A stretch of DNA of 64,000 nt from Leucophora obtusa (GCA_949987735.1 OX465295.1:81417049-81481048), one strand, 5' to 3'. Shown: positions 1 to 12,439, numbered from the stretch's first letter. A program made the numbers and translations. Notes: generated by a model not told the origin, from the sequence alone.

Positions 1-537
1 GTAGAAATAGGATGAAAAATAAACAAATGGCCATTGCTTGAAAATTTTTATATACGAGGTTTCTCATTTCGGGGGCTCAAGGCCAAAAGCTGAAATTTCA
101 TTATTTTGAGCGGGAACAAATGCTTGCTATTTCGCCGTACATCACAAAATCTACAAGTTAAGTTTGCCAAATCAGTATGTTTTCAGTATGGAAACAATTG
201 AAAATAAATTTTTCTGCACAAATAATTTATTTTTGGTTCACTTTTCTCTGATATGGCCATAATGGTATAATGCTAAAATTTTAATTCGTCAATTTGTATT
301 TAAAATCACCGCTCAGTAAATACTATTAATAAATAAATAGTGCACAAAGTTTAAATGCGTCTATTAAAAATTCGTTTACTGTTTTTGTTTACCTTTAACC
401 GTTAGTTTCAGGGTTACGCAGCAAGTATTTCTTACACAGCAAGTTTGTAATTAAATATTTTTTTCTTAATTTATATTTTCTGTCTCAAAGTTTGCACACA
501 TGGTTTGAAATCATAAATTGCCAAAAAGAAATCTATG
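1..537. other. AT-rich stretch, nothing recognised
   Basis: No long reading frame, repeat terminus or RNA-like structure was seen here. The sequence is AT-rich with short homopolymers. Confidence 0.5.
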
Positions 538-539
538 TA

Positions 540-1741
540 CATTAGAGTGGTCCAAAAAAACATGAAAGTTGGAATTCGCGATCTCCACAATGTTGCCCCT
601 ATTCCTTAATGTCTAAAAACTCTCTGTGCCAAGTTTCAGCTAAATCCGCTGTTATTTAGAGGTAGCACAAAAAGTTGTCTTTTAAGAATTACTAATTTAT
701 CTCTAGAGTAATTTATACAAAAAGTAGGGTTGACTTTAAATTTAATTATTTCTTAACCTGTACGGTATTATTTAACAATTTTTTTTAAATCTGGTCTTAA
801 TTAATGTGAATATAAGGAATTTAAAATCAAAACTTAAACAAATTAGGTAACTTTTAAATAATTCGCGGTTTTTTTTTAAATTTATACAAAAAAATACATA
901 TTTTAGTCAAATTTTCGAAATTTTCCGAAAAGATGTAATTAAAAATTCAACTTGTTTTTGCCTTGTATGCGCAAATTTCTCAAATCTGATCTTTATTTTA
1001 ACGCAGATTATGAATCAGCAATCGAAACTTAAAAAAAAATTGTGGCTTATGAATTATTCGCGATTTTTGAAAATTCAAAAAAACTCAAGTTTTTTGAGAT
1101 ATTTTCCCAATTACCTGTAAACGGTGTTATCGAAAAATGCAATTTGTTTTACTTTTGCAATTTACTTACCAAGGACCTTTATTATATATAACACTGATTT
1201 TAATTTTAAAAAGGATAACAGATATCCTTGCAAATTAAGTTAAAATTTGACATTTTTTAATATTTCGCTATTATTTTGATTGCTATAATTTTATTGCTAC
1301 CAAAAACCCTATCCCACATAATAGGACATTTAGCAGATATTTATATATTAATGCAAAAACGAAATTTTCATATTGGTAAATATAAGAAAACATCCTGATC
1401 AAAATTGATCCTTTTGTGTATGAAATTTTAAAATTTCGCGAAATCCGCGACTCCGATTTCAATTTTGATTTCATATTCGTAATGTACACCTAAAAATATA
1501 TTAGATTTGATATGTCGCGATCATAATAATTATATTTAATTTTTCTCATTTTTTCCATTATTTTTAATTAATTAAAAATAATAGAACAAGTACAACCTCG
1601 AAACTTCAATTGCGATGTGCTACCTCTAAAGAAAACTTTTTTGGTGATTTTTTTGATCAGACTACATTTTTTTTCAAAACGGCATATTTGTAGGGTTGTG
1701 GAGCGTGAAAATTCCAACTTTTTTTTTGGGCCACTCTAATG
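540..1741. mobile_element. TA-flanked TIR element, CATTAGAGTGG type
   Basis: The ends are inverted copies: CATTAGAGTGGTCC at the left and the complement of CATTAGAGTGGCCC at the right, continuing through an A-tract into AGTTGGAATT. TA lies immediately outside both ends, as expected for Tc1/mariner-type insertion. The 1.2-kb interior is AT-rich with no transposase-like frame, so it is non-autonomous. The same terminus bounds the 31.0-33.7 kb foldback. Confidence 0.75.
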
Positions 1742-1743
1742 TA

Positions 1744-2179
1744 CATACCAAAAGTAGGTTTTGTTTTTCAAAAGCACATCCCTATTTTAAGTAGGTACGA
1801 CTATTTAAATAAAGGCAAAAATTCACTTTTAGTCACAACTTTTAATCATACTACAACCTTTACAAGAGGAAATAAGATGATTAACTGCCATTTAATTCGA
1901 CATCAAAAAGGTAAAATGTTAAAAACAAAAAAATGTAAGGTGGTACGGTCTAATACCCATATATGAACATATACTTAGGTGATACCTCATTTTACGGATC
2001 TATACATACATATATGTTCAGATATGAACAAAAATGACTTCATCTAACACGTTAAATTATAAGCTGTACAGATTTCCAGTTTCACTATGTAACCACATTT
2101 TTAGTTTCATTATAAATCTTCATATCAATTAAATTGGTGACACGATTTCTTTAAAAAAAATATTTGAAAGAGGGGGTTT
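1744..2179. other. AT-rich spacer, nothing recognised
   Basis: Unique-looking AT-rich sequence between two TIR elements. A 75-codon frame at 1739-1966 resembles nothing I know and begins inside a transposon end. Confidence 0.4.
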
Positions 2180-3315
2180 CCCAATGTAGAAACGCTACTA
2201 CTTAATTACTTTTCTTTTTATATTTCTTATTAAATTTATATGAGTATGCTGCACAAAATAATGAGTTATGCTTACGCGCTATCATACGAAAAATCGAAAA
2301 AGATGTGACTACATATATGCTTCCCATTATTGACAGGAATAAAGACTCCAAGAATATAATTTTCAAAAAAAATTAAATTTTATAAAAAAAGAAAATTTTT
2401 ATAGTTACCCAGCAAACAAAGATGATCATTAATGACTCAGAAATGAGCTCCAAAAACATAAACATTTTTCCACTTTTTCCTATGAAAGTGGTCCGTCCAA
2501 AAGAGCCCCCTGTGTACTCAGAAATGCCTCAGAAAAAAGAACATATAAAATCGAAATTTTCTTCATAAATTTAAATAATTTTGGAATCTTCTTTGAGTCC
2601 AAAAAATGAACCCTCGTTTTGAGACAGCTTTTTAGATTGTAGGGACAACTTTTTGGATTGCTTTCTGAGGGTTCATAATTTCTACCAAAAAAGAGTGTTT
2701 TCAAAAAAACAATAATCATTTCTATGAGCCAATTAAAAATCTTATTTATGAGCGCTCCGAAATTGCTGGCTGGGTAAATTTTTTTTAATAAATTGAATTC
2801 GATGCCCTAAATATTATAGTGCATATGCATAATAATTTGAAAACCTTATAACACATTTATAAAATTAATTTCGTATGGAAAATTTGTTCTATAAGTCACT
2901 TAAAAATTTTAAAAGTGATTATGCATATGACCCTATGAATCTACTCTTAATAAAACATTTACATTAAGTGTATGAACTTCATTGGTGTTATACAAAAATT
3001 CATTAATATCATGCAGATAATGCTCTCAGTGTAGGCTACCTCGACATGTTATATTTGATAGATAAAATCATAAATTACTTGCTTCACACAAGTATGCTTA
3101 CGCGCTATTTTAGAAAATATCAAAAATATGTGTCCTTACTAGAGTTGAAAAGATATTGAGTCTAAAAATAGATTTAAAAAAAATCTGCAACAATATTTTG
3201 TATAGTTATATCGGCAAAGAATTATTTTTGTTAGCTGGTAATTATTAACAAACTCCTTATTATACGTAACATAGTCCAAAAAATAATGATAAGTCTTTAC
3301 CATTTCTACACTGGG
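2180..3315. mobile_element. TIR element, CCCARTGTAGAAA type
   Basis: The left end CCCAATGTAGAAACGCTA is matched in inverse by TACCATTTCTACACTGGG at the right. A smaller CCCAGC-type MITE (2408-2774) is nested inside. Related single ends occur near 15600, 40190-40218 and 60174, so this is a dispersed family. No coding potential is visible. The exact ends and target duplication are uncertain. Confidence 0.6.
2408..2774. mobile_element. MITE, CCCAGC TIRs, nested
   Basis: 367-bp element starting CCCAGCAAAC and ending GCTGGCTGGG, flanked on both sides by TA. It lies inside the larger element 2180-3315. An open frame on the minus strand (2480-2719) has no recognisable motif and is treated as chance. 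Confidence 0.65.
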
Positions 3316-3336
3316 TTAATACTTATAAACACCTTA

Positions 3337-3457
3337 CACAGAGAAAGAGATTCATTGCATAGTTTTCCAACCGAAATGATGGTGTCTTAATCGAATTTCT
3401 GTTGGTACAAAAAAATATATCGGTGGCTGTAACCAAACGATAAGGTTGGTTTCTCTG
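3337..3457. mobile_element. 121-bp MITE, CACAGAGAAA TIRs
   Basis: Begins CACAGAGAAAGAGATTC and ends in the complement of CAGAGAAACCAACC, with TA on both sides. Its interior contains AACCGAA-type words shared with the larger 43529-44656 element, so both probably belong to one TACACAGAAA superfamily. Confidence 0.65.
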
Positions 3458-4026
3458 TACATATTTTTTGGAGTATTTTTTTTTCCTCTTGTCAATTTAT
3501 TATTTCAAACCATGTGCATTTGATATCTAAGTATTTTGATATTGATTGAAACTAGTGGAATTGGGCAAAAACAATCTGCCAATGTGTCAGTTAGTCTTTG
3601 GAAAATATTTTTTTTTTTTTATTAATTGGCATATAAAGCTGCATTTGTGCGAAAGACAACTGAAAAGACTTCATTATCTTGAACATTGCGTGTGCCCACG
3701 AAAACTTAGAAAAAAAAACTTTTCTAATTAGGGTTTATTCGCAGAAAATACGCTGTGATGGCAGTGATTGTACAATATATATAATATTGTGGCAGTTCTA
3801 AAGTTTTTTAATCGACTTTTTTATATGTAATTTTCTTTATATTTTTTCCCCTTTTTGAAATTTAAAGAAAAAAAGCGATGGCAATTAATTTGTTTCTCTT
3901 TGATTTTTATCTTTTTAGATCCTTATTCATTTGGAAAGGTAAGCTATTTTTTAATCAACCACAAATTAAAGGATAATTCAAGGAAGCTTCTATTACATTT
4001 TTATTTAGATATAACATTAATGTATA
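3458..4026. other. AT-rich spacer, nothing recognised
   Basis: No feature could be supported. Frames at 3546-3731 and 3855-4076 are short and lack motifs. Confidence 0.4.
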
Positions 4027-5319
4027 CTCATAGAAACAAGTCTGTAAAAATAGCAGAAAAAGCAATTAAAAATTAGTTAAAATGATGCTGCAGAAAAAAC
4101 TGTTAAGTTAGCAGATTCTTTTTTTTTTTTTTTTTTGCTAAACACTAGTAAAATAAGAACAGTAGAAATAAAACTGTTAAATTTAGTTATATTTAAGTTA
4201 ACTTTTATTTAATTGAATATGACAAATTTTACTGTAAATTGTGCTGTAAATTTGCTACAAAATTTTTGTTATTTTAAAAATTAACAGAAATATTTGCTAA
4301 AAAATTTTAAACTGTTGTTTTTAAAAGGCTTGATTTTTATTTGTATTTAAAAAAAATGGAAAAGAAAAAACTTTGAAAATTTAAATTGTTTCGTTATTAT
4401 TTAGGCTACTACCCAGCAAAAAACCTGCTTCGCTGGATGAAGCTTTGTAAGGGAATAAATAAAATTAATCCCTTACAAAGCTGCTTAGGGAAGGCATGAT
4501 TTTTCCATATAAAGGGCCCGCTTGGAAGCACGTTGTTTTGTGAGAAAAATCGCATTATTCGATGCTGAAAAATTGCAGTAAATTCATGTCTTTCGTAAGT
4601 GCATTTAACCTCAAATAAATTCATGCACTTTTTTTGGAAAAGTGCTTTTTTTGCTGCTGAAAAAACGCGACTTCTTATGAAATTAAATGCATTCATTTGC
4701 CGACTTCAAAATGCAGACTGACTCATGTTTATGTGGCGTCTATACATTAAACTCTACTAAAGAAGGGTAAAACACGATTGAGATGACTCAGATTTCGTGC
4801 GCATTAATCTTTGGATAACTTACATTTTATTTTACTCCCTTACAACCTGCTTCGTCGTAAAGGAATAGCGTAGCACTATAATTTTTTTAAATAACTTGCT
4901 TACGATTTGCTTCATTTAAGGCAGTTTTACAGGGTATACAATCAAATTGCAAAATTTTTTGTGTATTGTATACGCACAAAGTGGCGCAACTCTGTAAAGC
5001 AGAATTTGTAGCGCGTTTTTAAGCGCTTCGTATTTTTACTGCTTCCAAAATACTAAAAATTTTTTGCTGGGTAATTATTTTGCAAAATTTTTTACACATT
5101 TTAGCAGGTTAATTTGTTATTTTCTATTAACAAAAATTTAACTCAAATATAACTAAAATTCTGCATATTTAACAGTTTTATTTTTGATATTTCTATCGTA
5201 ATAATACTAACAAATATAGCAAAAATAATCCTTTAATTTAGCAGTTTTTTCTGCAGCATCATTTTTAACTAATTTTTAGTAGTTTTAACTAAATTTTTTA
5301 CAAATTTTTTCTATTAGTG
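4027..5319. mobile_element. TIR element, TACACTNATAGAAA type
   Basis: Left (4027-4200) and right (5110-5319) parts are inverted relatives sharing TCTGTAAAAAT, AGTTAAAATGATGCTGCAGA and AACTGTTAAATTT words. The right end reads CTATTAGTGTA. A CCCAGC-type element is inserted in the middle. The same family gives 19426-20015 and the right half at 56762-57125. It has no coding capacity. Confidence 0.65.
4412..5071. mobile_element. 660-bp MITE, CCCAGCAAAAA TIRs, nested
   Basis: Starts CCCAGCAAAAAACC and ends TTTTTTGCTGGG, with TA outside each end. It contains an internal palindrome (AAGCTTTGTAAGGGA against TCCCTTACAAAGCTG, 4440-4485) and repeated CTGCTTCG-like words. No transposase frame is seen. 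Confidence 0.75.
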
Positions 5320-6329
5320 TAATGGAAAAATTTTAGGGATAATATTATATATTTTCTTAAATTTAGTTTCTTGTTTCCTCTTTGTTTGAAATGTTTAAAT
5401 ATTGATTTATTAATTATTAACCAATGGATGCTTCAGTTGCCAAATCCATTAATTCCATAAAGAAAAATAAATGAGTCTCAATGAGAAAATAGTATATTTT
5501 GTTTTTTAAAATTCAGGTTTAGTTATAAATTCAAATAAACGATGTGTTAATACTTATTATCAGAGAAATTGTGTGAAATATTATGCAGCTACAAGTCAAT
5601 AAAGTGTTTTAAAATTAAAGTTTTGTAAAATTCTGAAAGTGAAGTTAATCGATTTGGCAACTGAAGCATTCAAATATATAAAATTGCCTTTAGTTTTTTT
5701 TTTTTTAAATAACTAGCAAAAGTTTATTTTATTACATTTGTTAGGTATGGTTTTTAGTTTGTTTTGAATTTTCTCTCTAATGAGTAAATAATTTCAATAT
5801 CTTGACTAAAATACACATACTCTGTAAACAAATTTTGAAACTCAATTGTAAGTAACGACTGTTTCAATACCCGACATCCGTTAGCATTAGTTGTGCAATA
5901 TTTTTTTTTTCTTTTGCATTGTATTTTTCGACTGATTTCCTCTAATGGGTCTGTTTCCGTTAGAAAAAAAAGGAACGGAAAAACGAAAAGTTTTTCCGTT
6001 AAAGTTCTATTGCAGTTTGGTGTTATACGTATATTTTTTTTTTCAAAAACATCAACGAACTTCATTATTGGAAGTTTTACTTGTAAAAATCAAAAAAAAA
6101 AGAAAATATATTCATACAAGCTAAAAGCAGCTTTGGATTTTTTTTTGACAGCCAGTCATCATTTGTCATACACACATATACATGTAGATATGTGCAGTGA
6201 CGGTTCCAGCTTTCAGTTTTAGTGAGGAAATTCTAAAAATTTCGTTAAAACTCTTTGTTATGTGAGAAAAGTGCGACACACTTGATCTTTTAAAGGACAC
6301 TCCACATTTGGTGACTCACATTTATTAAA
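5320..6329. other. AT-rich stretch with overlapping chance ORFs
   Basis: Frames of about 100 codons occur on both strands (5754-6065 and 5893-6222) but overlap in antisense, are rich in Phe/Lys from A and T runs, and have no motif. I treat the stretch as non-coding. Confidence 0.45.
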
Positions 6330-6625
6330 GGAATTAAATATGCTAAAATCGCAAACTTATTTAACAAATTGTGGGCATGTCTCTATCCGGATTTGATTCT
6401 TGCCTAAGGAAATCGTCAGGGGACGACGTTTTTATAATTTCTGTAAATATTGGTTAAGTTAAATTACAAACTCAATGAGAATTTCTTGTTCTCGTCTGGA
6501 AGCGTTATTAAACATTTAAAATATCAAAGAAAAAACAAAAATAACAACAGAAAATTTTCCACAATTTGCTTTGTCATCTTCCAATGTACTACTCTGTTGT
6601 TTTGACAGATCTAGCAATGTAGTGA
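6330..6625 (+). repeat. Dispersed repeat, copy 1
   Basis: About 290 bp recurs in inverse orientation at 61485-61785. Shared words include GGGCATGTCTCTATCCGG, AAATCGTCAGGGGACGACG, ACTCAATGAGAATTTCTTG and ATCTTCCAATGTACTACTC. Termini are not defined and no frame is conserved. Confidence 0.75.
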
Positions 6626-7437
6626 CAGATCTAACAATGTTTTCTAAAGTGTCAATAACATTTAAATTTGCACAAGCACTTGCATATTTTTTTTTTAACT
6701 ATACACACTAGTTGCAACTAAAAATACTACACACTAGTTGCAACTAACGGTTGGATCCTGTCTCAGGTAAGCGATATAGTTTTTAAACAGGCCAAGAGAA
6801 AGTCTTCATTCCAATTTAAACAAAAGCATGCTCAAATAATTTTCTGCCACTGAACAAAAACTACTAAGGAAATTTTTGAAGCTATTACATGGAATGGCCG
6901 GCAACCGGGTAAAATCAATGAGGATGGCACGCTTACCATCCCATGTGAGAGCCATTATTTCTGTAAGCAGTGATCCTCTTGACAAAATTAAAATAATTGG
7001 CGACATTTTATTTCCAGCTCTCGCAAATACTGCTGTTTCATTAAACAAAAAATTTCGAATTGGTACAAAAGTGAACACATCACTCACAAAATATTTTCCA
7101 CAACCGATTGAGGTTTATTTGAAAAAAGTTTGTTTTCAATTGAAGAATCAATTAAAATACATGGGAACATATTGTTTAACTTTTTGTATAAGTCACTAAA
7201 AAACAAACTACAGGAAATAAGTATCGTGTGCAGGGGTTGATATTTTCAATAAAATGTTATATTTTATTTACGTCGCAAGACTGAAATACTTATATAATGC
7301 AAACTAAAAACTAAATAAGAATTCCACCGGTTAAAATAAAAATCTTTCGGAATGTGAAGTTATTGTGGCCGTTTTTACCTTTTAAAACATTGGTTTATTT
7401 CCTTTAAATAGACCGAGTTTTTTCTATTGCAATCAAA
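6626..7437. other. AT-rich stretch; short duplication and LTR-like tail
   Basis: Contains a two-copy duplication of ACACACTAGTTGCAACTAA near 6704-6747. At 7365-7425 there is a degenerate resemblance to the end of the LTR at 8577-9106 (shared TTTTACCTT and TAGACCG). The 107-codon frame at 6876-7199 has no recognised domain and overlaps an antisense frame. Confidence 0.4.
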
Positions 7438-8550
7438 ACGAGTAAAAAGGTTAAAGTCGGGCATGCCGACTATACAATACCCTACACCAGTCTGGTTAAA
7501 AGCCAACTAATGTTTGGATCCGAAATTCGAATGGGTTAAAATGGGGCTTGTGTCAAAATTTTCTATAATGTGATTCAACGCACCAAATTTCATTAAAATA
7601 TCTTAATATTTGCGACATGCAGTTTGTAACCAAGCCAATTTTGGGGGGACCCTTATATGGGCACTAGGTCTAAACATGGACCGATGTTCACCAAAATCAA
7701 TAGGCTTCGTCCTTGGGCCAACATAGGTCTGTGTACCAAATTTCATCAAAATATCTTAATATTTGCGACCTGCAGCGTATAAACAATATAATTTTGAGGG
7801 GACCCTTATATGGGCCTTAGGTCTAAAAATGGACCGGTGTTAACCAAAATCAATAGGCTTCATCCTTGGGCTGACATAGGTCGGTGTACCAAATTTCATC
7901 AAAATACCTTAATATTTGCGACCTGCAGCGTATAAACAGTATAATTTTGGTAGGACCCTTATATGGGCACTAGGTCTAAACATGGACCGATGTTCACCAA
8001 AATCAATAGGCTTCGTCCTTGGGCCGACATAAGTAGGTGTACCAAATTTCATCAAAATAAACCATATAATTTTAGTAGAACCCTTATATGGGCACTAGGT
8101 CTAAACATGGACCGATGTTCACCAAAATCAATAGGCTTCGTCGTTGGGCCGACATAAGTCGGTGTAACATATTTTATCAAAATATCTTAATATTTGCGAC
8201 CTGCAGCGTAGAAACAATATAATTTTGGTAGGACCCTTATATGGGCACTAGGTCTAAACATGGACTGATCTTTACCAAAATCAATAGGCGTCGTCCTTGG
8301 GCCGACATAAGTCGGTGTATCAAGTTTCATCAAAATATCTTAATATTTGCGACCTGTAGAGTGCGAACAAGAATGCATGGACAGACAGACAGACGGACGG
8401 ACGGGCAGACGGACATCGTTAAAACGAAATAAAAAAAAATTCTAAGCCGATCGGTATACTATAAGGTGGGTCTAGGACCACTATTTTTTGGTGTTACAAA
8501 CATCAGCACAAACTTATAATACCCTGACCACGTAGTGGTGTAGGGTATAA
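7438..8550 (+). mobile_element. DINE-1/mini-me-like rolling-circle repeat, copy A
   Basis: Starts ACGAGTAAAAAGGTTAAAG and ends GTGGTGTAGGGTATAA. The subterminal word ATACCCTACACCA near the 5' end is the complement of TGGTGTAGGGTAT at the 3' end, and ACCACGTAGTGGT forms a small terminal hairpin. The interior holds about five ~153-bp units (starts near 7648, 7801, 7954, 8078 and 8232; one is shortened), then a GACA/GACG tract. This is the layout known for mini-me and Helentron-type non-autonomous elements of flies. Assignment is by architecture, not by search. Confidence 0.8.
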
Positions 8551-8557
8551 TAACAAA

Positions 8558-8574
8558 TCCCAACGCTGACACCA
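8558..8574 (-). promoter_or_regulatory. LTR-retrotransposon primer-binding site, tRNA-Leu type
   Basis: Read on the minus strand this is TGGTGTCAGCGTTGGGA, two bases downstream of the LTR end. It begins with TGG, the complement of a tRNA CCA tail, and its first eight bases fit the TGACACCA 3' end I associate with tRNA-Leu. A rolling-circle repeat begins just beyond it, so the retrotransposon body is separated from this site. Confidence 0.65.
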
Positions 8575-8576
8575 AT

Positions 8577-9106
8577 TGTTAAGTTTTACCTTATAAAAAT
8601 GTTCGTTTGTCTCCTATAGATAGACCGGGCTGGTGCTCTTAGTAAATAAAATAACTCTCACACTTTGTGTTATTGAGCTTGTATTCTTATATGTTTGCAC
8701 TCTCTTTAGTTAAACACATCATTTTAACACTTACACAAACTCTAATGATTTTAGTAAAACGATATACAAGAGCGCTATTAACTATGCAAACTCTAATATG
8801 CTATTAACTTAGAGCAACTTAACAGCACAGGTGTTAATAATCAATTTCGCTCCACAAGTATTAATGCGCAACTTCCACTTCCTTCGTAACGTTCGGTCTT
8901 TTATAGTTTAATGGTCGTTGGTTGTAGAACATGCTAGAAGCTTAACATTATTTATGGCATTCAACATTATCGCAAATGCTGAGGTGTATACTTAAATGTA
9001 GTTTTACATTACCAGATTGACGTGTTTAGTAAATTCCGTATTTCGGGATATTTTCTTACACAAAATTACAGAATTTTCTATACTAGATTAATCTAATTTC
9101 GTAACA
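8577..9106 (-). mobile_element. 530-bp LTR of a Ty3/gypsy-like element
   Basis: On the minus strand the segment runs from TGTTACGAAATTAG to AAAACTTAACA, so it has TG...CA ends with TGTTA/TAACA inverted termini. A primer-binding site follows directly, which makes this a 5' LTR. A TATA box (CTATAAAAG) lies at 8898-8906. No gag or pol frame follows; the internal side is occupied by the repeat at 7438-8550. No second LTR was confirmed, so this is a remnant. Confidence 0.75.
8898..8906 (-). promoter_or_regulatory. TATA box inside the LTR
   Basis: CTATAAAAG on the minus strand, in the LTR interior, where a retrotransposon promoter would be expected. Confidence 0.5.
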
Positions 9107-10069
9107 ATGTTTAAACTTGTCTTAAAGAAGTAAAATGTTGAAACCAAATTTAAGAAAATTCACTATTAGTGGTTTTTCACACAATTTTAAATTTCATGAT
9201 TTTAAGTTTAACCAAATTCTTAACATTTAAGATTTTTAACAAGAAGAAATACATCTTCCAACAGTTTTAAGAAGTGTTAACCTAATACAAGAAAATATGT
9301 TAAATGTAATGAAAAGTTTCTATTCTTCTTAAGTTAGTAAGAATTTTGAATAAACTGAAATAAAATTTAATTTGCATTATTTGAAAGCAGTTTTATTTAT
9401 TGGAAAGTAATTTTATGTATTTGTATTAAAAACCCATATACATTGGCTCATATGAATAAAAAATAGATATTACTAATAGGGGGAAATACAGGGGTTTTGA
9501 AGCAATTACTTCACAAATCTAATCTGCTTGGGAGTAGACTACAAATTAATTTTTTTAATTTTCGTTTACATTTCCAGCCAATTGGTAAATTTGGAATTAA
9601 AAGCCATTCCTAAGCCCAAAGGAATTACTTCGAAGTAATTGCTAAGTTTTATTCATATAAACCATTGTTTTAGTAAGGTGAAAACTTAATTTTAGTTCAT
9701 ACATTTTTTGATTGTACTTAGCCAGACTTACAACCTAAACTAGGCCATTTGAGAAGTGTATTTATTTATTTTGTTATGTAACACCGTGTAATCAATGTAC
9801 GCCTCTGTAATTAAAAACACTTATTTTTGATTTAACTTATGGCTTAGTAACATAAGTGAGTGATTCGAATACTTGTTCTTTTTTATGTACTTTTCTTTAC
9901 TTCAAAATTTGAACGATATTTCCTATAACATCAGTCACCATTTTACATGGAGTTTCTTAAGTATATCAGCTTTTTTCTTTTTTTTTTTTATTGATAACAC
10001 CATGTAACGGTTATTCTCTCCCGTGGAAAAATCGACGCGCACGTAAAAGAAGAGACCGTGTATATTTTA
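9107..10069. other. AT-rich stretch, nothing recognised
   Basis: No reading frame, repeat family or structured RNA could be supported. Confidence 0.45.
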
Positions 10070-10465
10070 CATTCAGCATAATAAGGCTGTTAGCTAAAGA
10101 GAAAAATTTGTTACTTTAACAATATTTATTCCTGTTTTTTTGCTGAAAATGAAATTTGTTGATTTTAAAATATTTTTTGCTAAATTTAGGTAAACAATTA
10201 GTAAAACTACAGATTTATTTGTAATTATACTGAGTCATAAAATTTGTTCAAAGAATGGGTTCTTAAAAATTAGCTACATATAGATAATTTTTAAAATTAA
10301 CACTCAAAATTAGTTAAAGTACTGAGGATTTTTAGTATAGAGTTAAATGAAGATAACTAAAATCTTTGTTTAAATCAGTGTTTAAACTAAAAATTTGTTA
10401 AAAATTAGTCAAATATATTTGAAACCCGTTTGACAGATTTTTCTACTGACCTATTATTTTAAGTG
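10070..10465. mobile_element. MITE, CACTCAAAATAATA type
   Basis: Flanked by TA. The left end CATTCAGCATAATAAGG and right end CTATTATTTTAAGTG are inverted relatives. The body (AATTTGTTACTTTAAC, ACTCAAAATTAGTTAAAGTA, CCGTTTGACAGATTTTTC) matches the copy at 26526-27250, which carries an extra insertion. Confidence 0.75.
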
Positions 10466-11500
10466 TAGTAAAGCTGCGCACTCAGCTTTTCACGATCACG
10501 TCAGGTATAGTCTTAAAAGGACTTTAAATTATCAAAGTATGGCTTTTGGCATCCCCCTTTTTTAGTAATTCTACACATTTTATGTTGTTGATATGTGTAT
10601 CAAGTGAAATAGGAGAATCTCTGCAATTTAATAAAAACTTTTTGTCTCTCCACGAATACAAGAAAATGTCTTAAATGTTTATTGAATTTGAGATTAAAAG
10701 TTGAAAATTGTACCATGGTGTAATATCAAAAATTGCATTTTTGTTCGGTGTAGTTCAAATTTACGCGACACTATGTACTTTTACGACTTTTAAACTTTTT
10801 TATGTGTTTGTTTTTTGTTCAATGTTCATTGACTCTATGCTAGTGCTAGTTCTTGGTATGGTTTGGTTTGGTTGGTAGATCGTTATTGACAATACGATGA
10901 TTCAATATACATATGAATTATTGGAAATTGTTAAAAATATTAAAGTTTTGGTACTTTATATACCGTCGTTGCGCTAACAAAATAAGCTATGTGTTTTTTT
11001 TTTTAAACTCTTACAAAAATCCCGTTGTGACAATCGATTGTTTGCCAGCCAAATCGATTGTTTGCCAGCCAAATTAGTTGCGAAAACCGATTTTAGTTGT
11101 CAAGATGTTTCTGGTTGCTGCACCGAACTTCTAAAAATCAAAGTTGAAGCGAAAAATTAGTTTTAAAAAAAATTTTAACATTTAGCCTTGTTGTTTTATT
11201 AATTAAGTAAATAAGTAAAAAACGAAAAATGAAGCATCGAATTGATTCTTTACAAAAATATAAATTTTTTTTACTACCCAATAAACCAAAGTACGATACG
11301 ATAGTGAAATCGTTATCACCTTAAATATCGGAAAACGATATCATATTCCAATAAGATTATAATATCATTTTCGATAAGGTTTAATGATAAAGTATACTTT
11401 AAAATATTCATTATTTACAAAAATTCAAACAGTTTTCAGAAACAAATACAGTTTATAAAAACTTGCAATTTTTACTTCGTTTGGCTATTTATAGGAGGGG
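10466..11500. other. Unannotated stretch with a 20-bp duplication
   Basis: A perfect tandem pair of AATCGATTGTTTGCCAGCCA occupies 11032-11071. Near 11290-11390 several CGATA/TATCG words occur, related in style to 14560-14820. Nothing else was recognised. Confidence 0.45.
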
Positions 11501-11502
11501 TA

Positions 11503-12115
11503 CTATTTATATTTCGGAATAGCAAATAATAACAAAAATTTTGAAATGAAAATGTATTTATTATTTTTCAAAATATTCCCCATGATGATCAATACACTTT
11601 TGCATTCGTTCAAACCATTTGTCATAGCAGTTTTTCCTTTCCTCCTGAGACACCTCCAAAACATGGTTTTTGAACGCTTCAACTGCTTCTTCGGTGCTCG
11701 TAAATCGCTGACCATGCAGTCTGTCTTTGATATTAGGGACAAGAAGTCATTGGGTGCCAAATCATCACTGTACGGAGAATGAGTCATCAATTCGATGTTT
11801 TGACTGCTCACAAATTCACCTGTTTGTCGAGATGTGTGAGAGCTCGCATTGTCATGATGGAGAATGATTCGTCTTTGGCGGTTGGTTTTATGAATTTCTC
11901 CAAAGACTTCTGGCAAACAAATGGTTGTGCATCACTCAGAATTGACCATCCAAAGTAGCGCAAGCGGAACTTTGGGCCCCATTACCCATTCGGCCGAAGA
12001 AACAGGCGACCATTTGCTTTGCTGTGCTTCTTCCACGAACAAATTTTGTTGGATTTCGTTCTTTCGAATCCATAATATTCGCTTTTTATTCATTATTATG
12101 ATGAGAAAAACCGCG
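11503..12115 (-). pseudogene. mariner transposase, catalytic C-terminal part
   Basis: Transposases of this family cut the element out and insert it at TA sites in the nucleus. The open part from 11916 down shows the catalytic core: HDNASSHTS supplies the second Asp and DDLAPND the third. They are separated by exactly 34 residues, the DD34D spacing diagnostic of mariner. Upstream, in shifted frames to about 12115, pieces such as NPTKFVRGRSTAKQMVACF and CFFGRMGN continue the family pattern, so at least one frameshift and the loss of the first-Asp region have inactivated it. It joins logically to the N-terminal half at 13556-13990. The sequence resembles the irritans/mellifera-like mariners common in flies; the subfamily is not certain. 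Confidence 0.9.
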
Positions 12116-12439
12116 CGATTTTTTTAAAAAAAATTAAATTTTTACCCGAAGCATATTTTTCAACTACCACGGTGTTAAAAATAAATGACTGACAGAAGAC
12201 TCATTTGGGACGCTTTGCCAGCGTTTGCAAAAGGCGTTTTGCCAGTATTTGTTTTACAAAAATTTCGGTGGTTTATAAAAAAAAAACTGGTAAAGAATTG
12301 GCTTAGAGTGATATGCCAAGGTTAGCAACCAGTGGTTATCCAGTGCTACCTAGCCAATGCTACCAGGCGTACAAAAATCAATTCACTGGAAAACCAATGA
12401 TTTTATAACAATGCTGACGCTTCGCTAAAAAATGTTTGT

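Noticed and set aside
5754..6222. Overlapping ~100-codon frames on opposite strands
   Set aside because: Low-complexity Phe/Lys composition, no domain, no splice or start context.
7963..8432. Frames starting MGTRSKHGPMFTKIN and ending in RTDGQTD, also at 16460-16708, 29534-29737 and 48155-48370
   Set aside because: They lie in the 153-bp units and GTCY tract of the rolling-circle repeat. Each unit has an in-frame stop, and conservation follows the DNA repeat rather than codons.
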